From positions 1-21,254 of the forward strand of contig JBEIGJ010000021.1 in NCBI GenBank assembly GCA_040381935.1: a stretch of 21,254 nucleotides of DNA, given 5' to 3'. The DNA comes from Casp-actino8 sp040381935. GTDB taxonomy: Bacteria; Actinomycetota; Acidimicrobiia; Acidimicrobiales; Ilumatobacteraceae. A program made the position numbers and the translations under genes. Of the stretch, positions 15,991 through 21,254 are shown in pieces. The notes beneath the pieces were generated by a model. It saw only the letters and a list, made by a program, of their open reading frames with translations, had not been told where the DNA came from and did not search any database. Every line of letters begins with the position of its first letter. Position 1 is the stretch's first letter.

Positions 15991-15996
15991 TAACTT
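15991..15996 (+). promoter_or_regulatory. Putative -10 box (TAACTT) of the glycosyltransferase gene
   Basis: TAACTT occupies exactly -12 to -7 before the GTG start, as expected of a leaderless mRNA. It supports the GTG at 16003. Confidence 0.45.
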
Positions 15997-16002
15997 GCCG
16001 CT

Positions 16003-16758
16003 GTGGTGTCCAGATCCGCTCATTTCCACAAACTCTCTTTCTTTTTCCCCATGTGGAATGAAGAGGAGTACATCGCGCGTACTTTGGGAGCGGCCCATGA
16101 GGCTGGTCGGTCGCTGATCGAAGCAGGGGAGATTGCTGACTACGAGATCATTGTCATCGATGATGCATCCACTGATTCCACTGGCCGTTTGGCCGATGAG
16201 GCTGCAGCTGCCGATGCCCGGGTCCGCGTGGTCCACCATCCGGTGAATCGCAAGTTGGGCGGTTCGATCAAGACCGGTTTTTCGGCCGCCTCCGGCGATC
16301 TCATTCTCTATACCGATGCCGATCTGCCGTTCGATATGAACGAACTGGAAAAAGCCTGTCGGATCATGCGCCAGTACGAAGCCGACATCATCAGTGCCTA
16401 TCGATTCGATCGCACCGGTGAAGGGTACATTCGCACCGTCTATTCGTTTTTCTACAACGCCCTGGTTCGCATCTTTTTCGGGGTGCGGATGCGGGATGTC
16501 AACTTTGCGTTCAAGCTTTGCCGGGGCCGCATTTTCGAGCGCATCGAACTGGTCAGCGAGGGTTCTTTCATCGATGCCGAACTGGTGATTCGGGCCAACA
16601 AACTTGGCTACAGCATCGTGCAGTTCGGTGTTGACTATTTCCCGCGGACCCGGGGGGTTTCGACGCTGTCCTCTCCGGCAGTGATCATGAAGATCCTGCG
16701 GGAAATGTTCCAATTGCGGCGGTCCCTGCGAGCCATTCGGCCGGTGAGAGACACCTGA
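16003..16758 (+). CDS. GT2 family glycosyltransferase (dolichol-phosphate-mannose synthase-like)
   Basis: A 251-residue GT-A fold transferase, likely moving a sugar from a nucleotide donor to a polyprenyl phosphate or another acceptor for cell-envelope glycans. The Rossmann-like start LSFFFPMWNEEEYIARTL is followed by VIDDASTDST (Asp53, Asp54) for nucleotide binding, HPVNRKLGGSIKTGF, and the DXD-like YTDADLPFD (Asp105, Asp107). The later part has FKLCRGRIFERI, EGSFIDAELVIRANKLGYSI, and the C-terminal FPRTRGVSTLSSPAVIMKILREM typical of DPM1-like enzymes. No transmembrane anchor follows. The GTG at 16003 is supported by the TAACTT box; a following GTG at 16006 is equally in frame. The gene is divergent from a small membrane protein. 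Confidence 0.9.
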   Translation: MVSRSAHFHKLSFFFPMWNEEEYIARTLGAAHEAGRSLIEAGEIADYEIIVIDDASTDSTGRLADEAAAADARVRVVHHPVNRKLGGSIKTGFSAASGDLILYTDADLPFDMNELEKACRIMRQYEADIISAYRFDRTGEGYIRTVYSFFYNALVRIFFGVRMRDVNFAFKLCRGRIFERIELVSEGSFIDAELVIRANKLGYSIVQFGVDYFPRTRGVSTLSSPAVIMKILREMFQLRRSLRAIRPVRDT

Positions 16759-16808
16759 GCGTGGCGAGGATAACGCCGACCTGACGGGTCCGATTTTGAG
16801 GGTGCCGG

Positions 16809-16814
16809 TAAACT
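16809..16814 (+). promoter_or_regulatory. Putative -10 box (TAAACT) of the L,D-transpeptidase gene
   Basis: TAAACT occupies -12 to -7 relative to the GTG start, as for a leaderless transcript. No good -35 at the usual spacing. Confidence 0.5.
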
Positions 16815-16820
16815 TCGGGG

Positions 16821-17945
16821 GTGCCCCAGCCAAATTACGGTCCACGGCAACGAGAGCCGATCCGTCGAGGGACTCAGTCGCGCCCGATGCGCCAGTGGTT
16901 GCCGGCCATTGGTGCCGCTTCGGTGCTTCTCGTTGTGGTTCTGGTCGGTGTCGGAGCCTCGGGCAACAACTCACCAGCTGGTGACGGGGCCTCTGAGGTC
17001 ACCACTACCTCGGTAGCTCAGATTTCCACCGGTGTGACTTATCGGCCAGTGCCCAAAGTCCCCCTCTCTCAGACTCTGGGGCGCGGTGCGGTCGGACCGG
17101 AAGTGCAGATGATTCAAGAACGTCTCATCGAATTGGCCTTCGATCCTGGTGTGGCCGACGGTGCCTTTGGAGCGCGGACTCAACAGGCTGTCTGGGCTTT
17201 CGAAAAACTCGTTATGGGGGTCACCTACGATCAGGTGACTGGCAAGGTCACCAAGGACATGTGGAGCCGGATGCAGGACCCGCTTCTCATTTTGCCTCGC
17301 CGGCCCAATGCCACACCCAACCACACCGAGATCTATCTCCCTCAGCAGGTTTTGATCGTCTTTCACAGTGATGTCCCCGTTCTGATCTCGCATATCTCAT
17401 CGGGTGATGGGGAAGAGTGGTGCGAGGAAGTCACCATCTCACCGGGTGAGTTGGGCAACGAAGGCGGAGCCCAAGCCATCAAACGTGGTGTGTGTGGGGT
17501 TTCGTGGACTCCGGGCGGGGTATACAAGTACTACCGCTTGTACCTCGGTCGCCGTGAAAGTCAACTTGGCGGCATGTACAACCCGGTGTATTTCAACAAG
17601 GGAATTGCCGTTCACGGTTCTAAGGACGTTCCGAAGTTTCCGGATTCGCACGGTTGCATTCGTATTCCGATGCATATCTCGGACTATTACCAGACCCTGG
17701 TCACGAAGGGTGAGCTGGTTTTCGTTTTTGATGGAGTGAAAGAACCCGAGGCCTACGGCGATCAACAGCCGATCTGGAACCGAGTGGATCCGAATTACAC
17801 GACCACGTCGACTTCGACGACATCCACCACAGTGCCCAAAACCACGACCACCAAACCGGCAGTCACCACGTTGCCACCTCCCTTGCCGGAGAATCCAGTG
17901 ACCACCGCTCCCATTCTGAACGCGGCAGTACCTGCTCTCGACTAG
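16821..17945 (+). CDS. L,D-transpeptidase (YkuD) with peptidoglycan-binding domain
   Basis: Cell-wall enzyme that makes 3-3 peptidoglycan cross-links or attaches proteins to the wall. The 374 residues begin with a basic N-terminus and one membrane segment (about 27-46), so the protein is anchored or secreted. A peptidoglycan-binding type 1 domain follows (about 87-152: GPEVQMIQERLIEL, DGAFGARTQQAVWAFE). The YkuD domain spans about 170-305, with His265 in VHGSKDV and the catalytic SHGCIRI (His277, Cys279, Arg281). A Thr/Pro-rich tail (about 322-365) is probably extracellular linker and is typical of Acidimicrobiia-like proteins. GTG at 16821 is supported by TAAACT at -12 to -7. It stands alone and converges on the DUF305 gene. 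Confidence 0.95.
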   Translation: MPQPNYGPRQREPIRRGTQSRPMRQWLPAIGAASVLLVVVLVGVGASGNNSPAGDGASEVTTTSVAQISTGVTYRPVPKVPLSQTLGRGAVGPEVQMIQERLIELAFDPGVADGAFGARTQQAVWAFEKLVMGVTYDQVTGKVTKDMWSRMQDPLLILPRRPNATPNHTEIYLPQQVLIVFHSDVPVLISHISSGDGEEWCEEVTISPGELGNEGGAQAIKRGVCGVSWTPGGVYKYYRLYLGRRESQLGGMYNPVYFNKGIAVHGSKDVPKFPDSHGCIRIPMHISDYYQTLVTKGELVFVFDGVKEPEAYGDQQPIWNRVDPNYTTTSTSTTSTTVPKTTTTKPAVTTLPPPLPENPVTTAPILNAAVPALD

Positions 17946-17967
17946 GAGCCGATACTGGGGTCGCTCG

Positions 17968-17982
17968 CCGATCCGGGATCGG
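17968..17982. terminator. Weak hairpin between convergent genes
   Basis: CCGATC, a 3-base loop and GATCGG form a 6-bp stem in the 86-bp gap between two convergent genes. There is no U-tract on either strand. It may act as a two-way terminator, but the stem is short. Confidence 0.35.
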
Positions 17983-18031
17983 TATCACGCTGCGATCAGT
18001 CTCAGTTGGTGATGATTCCTCGGGGCCGGGA

Positions 18032-18727
18032 TTACTCGATACTGGCCAGGACGGCATTGAGTTCAGCGATTTCCGCTTCTTGACCTTTCACCATGGAGAT
18101 CGCCATGTTCTTGACGTCGGTGTTTTTTCCATTTTCGATGGCGAATTCTGCCATTTCGACGCCGGCAACATGATGCGTGATCATCAAGGTGGCAAAGAGA
18201 CGAGCCGCCTCATCTCCACTGGCCCGGGCGAATTCGTTCAGCTCATCTTGAGTTGCTAGTCCGTCCATTTCGTCGATGGGTGTGCTGTGTCCCATCCAGG
18301 TCATGGCGATGCCGGTGTCGTTGACTTCGCTGGCTTTGAAGGACCGCAACATTTGGATCATGCGACCTGTCTCCAGTTGTTGTGCCAGGAGAATTTCTTG
18401 GGCAATCAAAAGCAGGCGCGGATGGGGGTCTTGGGTTTCGGTCAGGTAGTAAAAGGCCATGTCAACTGCTTGGTCGTGGTGGTAACGCATGTCCTGGAGA
18501 AATCCTTCATCGACGGTGTTACGCGAGGGTCGAGCCGTCGAGTCACCAACCCAGAAACCAATACCACCACCAAGGATCAGCATTGCAAGACCCAGCGCTA
18601 TGAAATTGAGAGGGTTCTGCCACCAAGGGAGGACGATGGTGGTGTCGCTGGCCTCTACTGACTCGGTATCCGAGAGAATCGAACTGCTTGAGTCGGCGGA
18701 TGTGCTTTGGTCCGATGCATTCGTCAT
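18032..18727 (-). CDS. DUF305 family membrane-anchored protein
   Basis: A 231-residue protein with an acidic, Ser-rich N-terminus, one membrane helix (about 39-62) and an outside helical-bundle DUF305 domain. It has the two hallmark segments FLQDMRYHHDQAVDMA and LMITHHVAGVEMAEFA, both with paired histidines and methionines. DUF305 proteins are ferritin-like helical proteins; some are tied to copper handling, but the role here is unknown. The ATG is preceded by CACGCT at -12 to -7 and by GGAAG too close for a normal Shine-Dalgarno. It lies 42 bp after a DUF4333 lipoprotein gene on the same strand and may share its transcript. Confidence 0.9.
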   Translation of the reverse strand: MTNASDQSTSADSSSSILSDTESVEASDTTIVLPWWQNPLNFIALGLAMLILGGGIGFWVGDSTARPSRNTVDEGFLQDMRYHHDQAVDMAFYYLTETQDPHPRLLLIAQEILLAQQLETGRMIQMLRSFKASEVNDTGIAMTWMGHSTPIDEMDGLATQDELNEFARASGDEAARLFATLMITHHVAGVEMAEFAIENGKNTDVKNMAISMVKGQEAEIAELNAVLASIE

Positions 18728-18769
18728 CTTCCAAGCGTGCCACAGTTCGACAACTTTGACTGGTCGGAA

Positions 18770-19087
18770 TCAGCCGATCACCGCTCCGGAGATGAACGTC
18801 AACGAGCGCTCCCCGGTGATTTCCACCACGAATTCCCATTTGTCACCGTCATTGTCCGTTGCTGTACAGGAGTACTGGGTTCCGGGAGCAACGGAAACCG
18901 GTTCTTGGCACACGGCATCGGAGAACGTATAACCCGCCTCTTTGGCGAGATCAGGACTTTCAAGAAATTTCTCACCTTCAGACTTGAAATTATTGGACGT
19001 CGTCGAGCAGGCCATCAGGAGTGTCGAGCCAATGATTCCCGAGACGATCAGGGACCATGCCTTCGGGGAACGATATGGAGAGTTCAT
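18770..19087 (-). CDS. DUF4333-like lipoprotein
   Basis: A 105-residue lipoprotein with a basic N-terminus, hydrophobic core and lipobox LLMAC (Cys27). The mature part resembles DUF4333: a conserved cysteine pair (Cys60, Cys74) around VAPGTQYSCTATDNDGDKWEF, ending in strands. Function of the family is unknown. The ATG overlaps the rarD stop as ATGA, with AAAGG 7 bp upstream, which points to translational coupling and fixes the start. The frame extends upstream only as antisense or in-gene sequence inside rarD. DUF305 follows 42 bp downstream. Confidence 0.85.
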   Translation of the reverse strand: MNSPYRSPKAWSLIVSGIIGSTLLMACSTTSNNFKSEGEKFLESPDLAKEAGYTFSDAVCQEPVSVAPGTQYSCTATDNDGDKWEFVVEITGERSLTFISGAVIG

Positions 19088-20040
19088 CGCGGACCTTTGC
19101 CAGCACCGACAGTATCGAGGCGTGGTGCGGAATAGTTCTGTCGAAGGGAATCGATAGTGGCAATAACCAGCGCGAACCAAATCAAACTGAATCCGATCAC
19201 TTTCGAGACCGAGAGATCCTCGTGGTACACCAGCCACCCCAAAAGGAAGTTGATAACGGGAACCGAGTATTGCATAGGGCCAAGAACAGTCAAGCGAAGT
19301 CTCAAAGCCGCATAAGCAAAAAGAAGCAGCGGGACAGCTGTCACCAGCCCGCTGAGAGCAATAAGTGTCCAGTCAGTGAGCGACGCCGACGCAACGACGG
19401 AGTCGTCGTATCGAGAGAACCAGAGGATCAATCCGATAGCCGGGACGATAAGAATCAAGGTCTCTGACATGAGACTTTCAAGCGGCTGGAGGGTCACCCG
19501 TCTTTTCATCATTCCGTAGAAAGCCCAGGTTGTGGCCATGGCCAGGGCGTAGACAGGAATTCGGCCGTAGCCGAATGTCAAAACGAGTACTGCAACAACT
19601 GCGAGCAACGCACTGGCAAGTTGTACGGGCCGCAGTTTTTCATGCAGCACTTTGACGCCAAGCAGCATCGTGCCCAGCGGTGCAATGAAATACCCGAGAG
19701 CGGCTTCGATAACTTTGCCCTCGCTGACGACGACGACGTACGTGGTCCAATTCACGGCAAGAAGTAACGAAGCTACGGTGACCGTTTTCAAGAGACGGTC
19801 CCGAGATAGTCGTCGGAAGAGTTCTATGAGACGTCCTCGGAGAGCGAGGATGACCGCCAAGAACACCAGCGACATGACGATGCGATATCCGATCAGTTCA
19901 AGTGGAGCGAAATCCGTGAGTGCTTTCCAGTAGACGGTGATGAAGCCCCAGAGGATGTAGGCCGACATACCTGCAATTGCCCCGTTGCGATCGGAAGTCC
20001 CGGCTTCCACGGTCGACCGTGGGAGAACCTGAGACGTCAT
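19084..20040 (-). CDS. rarD: RarD/EamA family transporter
   Basis: A 318-residue inner-membrane transporter of the drug/metabolite superfamily with about ten helices. The N-terminal GMSAYILWGFITVYWKAL and LELIGYRIVMSLVFL are typical of RarD. Later segments NWTTYVVVVSEGKVIEAALGYFI (in parts) and LGPMQYSVPVINFLLGWLVYHE match the second EamA repeat. RarD was named from chloramphenicol-sensitive phenotypes; its substrate remains unclear. The ATG at 20040 is chosen because a perfect TATTAT box lies 9 bp upstream; the open frame extends to 20184 but would overlap the promoter and has no family match. It leads a probable operon with the DUF4333 and DUF305 genes and is divergent from pgi. Confidence 0.92.
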   Translation of the reverse strand: MTSQVLPRSTVEAGTSDRNGAIAGMSAYILWGFITVYWKALTDFAPLELIGYRIVMSLVFLAVILALRGRLIELFRRLSRDRLLKTVTVASLLLAVNWTTYVVVVSEGKVIEAALGYFIAPLGTMLLGVKVLHEKLRPVQLASALLAVVAVLVLTFGYGRIPVYALAMATTWAFYGMMKRRVTLQPLESLMSETLILIVPAIGLILWFSRYDDSVVASASLTDWTLIALSGLVTAVPLLLFAYAALRLRLTVLGPMQYSVPVINFLLGWLVYHEDLSVSKVIGFSLIWFALVIATIDSLRQNYSAPRLDTVGAGKGPR

Positions 20041-20049
20041 AGCGGAGTC

Positions 20050-20055
20050 ATAATA
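20050..20055 (-). promoter_or_regulatory. Putative -10 box (TATTAT) of rarD
   Basis: TATTAT, close to the consensus TATAAT, ends 9 bp before the rarD ATG on the minus strand. It decides the start and implies a leader of only about 3 bases. Confidence 0.55.
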
Positions 20056-20185
20056 CCGGTGGTTGGTTATGGGTGACCAAAGGTCGATTGTGGATTGCCC
20101 CCAAAGACCGCTTCCTCTAGTGACCAATTCTTGCATGGCCCGGTCTAGATCGGTTCCGTCTGGCTTCATTTCGAGCCCAGCCAAC

Positions 20186-20191
20186 TAGCGT
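20186..20191 (+). promoter_or_regulatory. Putative -10 box (TAGCGT) of pgi
   Basis: TAGCGT ends 7 bp before the pgi GTG. The same hexamer precedes argG. Confidence 0.45.
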
Positions 20192-20198
20192 TCAACGT

Positions 20199-21254
20199 GT
20201 GAGTGCATTGGAGTCAACGGCGCAATGGCAACTTCTGACTGCCTTGGAACGCCCGCAATCGCTGGCGGCGCTTTTTCAGTCTCAGACCGACCGGTCTCAA
20301 GTGATGTCATTGACGCGAGGAGATCTCCTGGTGGATTTCTCTCGCCAACTGATCAACAGCGAGATACTTCAGGCGCTGGTGGACCTGGCCAGGGTGCAAG
20401 GGGTTGCCGCGGCCTGGAAACGCCTTCGCGATGGAGCGCCGATCAACATCACCGAAGGTCGAGCTGTTGGACATATCGCTCTCCGTTGCAATGCCGACGA
20501 GCAGTTCATCATCGATGGATCCAATGTTGTCCCTGAAGTCCACTCCACCTTGAAGCGGATGGAGGCCTTGGCACAAGGGATACGGAAGGGATCAGTGACC
20601 GGAGCGACTGGGCGCCACATACGTTCCGTTGTCAATATCGGCATTGGTGGCAGCAATTTGGGGCCGACCCTGCTGCACGAAGCTTTGCGGCCATTTCTGG
20701 CTCCACAGATCAACTGTCGGTTTGTTTCCAATGTCGATCCCGCAGATCTCGCTTGTCAGCTCGAAGGACTGGACCCAGAAGAAACATTGGTGATCGTCGT
20801 TTCGAAAACTTTCACGACGGCTGAAACCTTGTCCAATGCTCGTGTGGCGCGTGATTGGCTACGAGCCTCTGTAGGCGATGAGGGTGTTCGAGATCATCTG
20901 GTTGCCGTGAGCGCCAGTGTTGAGGCGGTCACGTCGTTTGGGATCGCTGAGGATCGGATGTTCCCCATGTGGGACTGGGTGGGTGGGCGGTTTTCCGTCG
21001 GTTCGGCTGTCGGGTTATCGGCCATGATCGCTCTCGGTTCGGAGAATTTCCGTCTCTTTTTGGCTGGACAGCGCGAGATGGATCTGCATGCTGGCGAATC
21101 GTTCGATTCATCCAACATTCCCTTGGTGATGGCACTGATAGGAGTGTGGAATCGTTGCGTTCTTGGATATTCGACGCGCGCTGTTTTGCCCTATTCCTTT
21201 GACCTCAGAAGTTTTCCGGCGTATCTGCAGCAGCTGATCATGGAGTCGAACGGC
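20199..21254 (+). CDS. pgi: Glucose-6-phosphate isomerase, 3' end outside window
   Basis: Interconverts glucose-6-phosphate and fructose-6-phosphate in glycolysis and gluconeogenesis. The 352 visible residues contain the SIS-fold signatures VVNIGIGGSNLGP, VVSKTFTTAETLSNA (phosphate-binding loop), MFPMWDWVGGRFSVGSAVGLS and PYSFDLRSFPAYLQQLIMESNG; the last contains the catalytic glutamate region and reaches the window edge. About 150-200 residues of the usual roughly 540-550 are missing only because the window ends. The N-terminal STLKRMEALAQGIRKG stretch is also family-like. GTG at 20199 is the first in-frame start after an upstream stop; TAGCGT just before it supports a leaderless mRNA. It is divergent from rarD across 158 bp. 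Confidence 0.96.
   Translation, partial: MSALESTAQWQLLTALERPQSLAALFQSQTDRSQVMSLTRGDLLVDFSRQLINSEILQALVDLARVQGVAAAWKRLRDGAPINITEGRAVGHIALRCNADEQFIIDGSNVVPEVHSTLKRMEALAQGIRKGSVTGATGRHIRSVVNIGIGGSNLGPTLLHEALRPFLAPQINCRFVSNVDPADLACQLEGLDPEETLVIVVSKTFTTAETLSNARVARDWLRASVGDEGVRDHLVAVSASVEAVTSFGIAEDRMFPMWDWVGGRFSVGSAVGLSAMIALGSENFRLFLAGQREMDLHAGESFDSSNIPLVMALIGVWNRCVLGYSTRAVLPYSFDLRSFPAYLQQLIMESNG

Noticed and set aside
15946..16974. Upstream two-thirds of a 481-codon minus-strand open frame
   Set aside because: This part is antisense to the GT2 glycosyltransferase and has no protein-like pattern; only the hydrophobic C-terminal part is kept as a gene.
20041..20184. N-terminal extension of the rarD frame
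   Set aside because: It would cover the TATTAT promoter box and does not match the family; the ATG at 20040 fits the usual RarD length.
20225..20536. Plus-strand open frame of 103 codons near the pgi start
   Set aside because: It lies in another frame of pgi, which runs open from 20199 to the window end with clear signatures.

Overview
The window looks like chromosomal DNA of a moderate-GC actinobacterium, most likely a member of or relative of Acidimicrobiia. The basis is indirect: Thr-rich lipoprotein and secreted-protein linkers, a DrrA/DrrB-type ABC exporter, a DUF4333 lipoprotein, a YkuD L,D-transpeptidase with a Thr/Pro tail, GTG/TTG starts, few Shine-Dalgarno sites, and TAnnnT boxes just before many start codons (leaderless-type promoters). 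No tRNA, rRNA, CRISPR array, transposase or prophage gene was seen. Nearly all the DNA is coding.

Region 1 (1-7987, all minus strand): a co-directional run. In transcription order it holds a LuxR-type regulator without an ATPase domain (possibly preceded by a 34-codon leader ORF), an APC-family amino acid/amine permease, a DrrA-like ATPase, a DrrB-like permease, a DUF1214 protein and a type III (metallo-beta-lactamase fold) alkylsulfatase cut by the window start. The last four genes are very tightly packed. They look like one operon joining an exporter to a sulfate-ester hydrolase and an uncharacterised protein. This is the most interesting group in the window.

Region 2 (7988-12446): a 13-bp inverted repeat just after a stand-alone beta-CASP metallo-beta-lactamase RNase-like gene (minus); a divergent small lipoprotein with a cupredoxin-like domain (plus); and a large CocE/S15-family hydrolase lipoprotein (minus), whose stop codon directly abuts the lipoprotein's stop.

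Region 3 (12447-16820): an M20 metallopeptidase (plus), E. coli-type argininosuccinate synthase argG (minus), a divergent Cys-based protein phosphatase (plus), a small multi-pass membrane protein (minus) and a divergent GT2 glycosyltransferase (plus).

Region 4 (16821-21254): an L,D-transpeptidase with a peptidoglycan-binding domain (plus); a minus-strand set rarD, DUF4333 lipoprotein, DUF305 protein; and the start of glucose-6-phosphate isomerase pgi (plus), cut by the window end. Regions 2-4 look like ordinary housekeeping and envelope genes. Their main point of interest is the repeated leaderless-start architecture.
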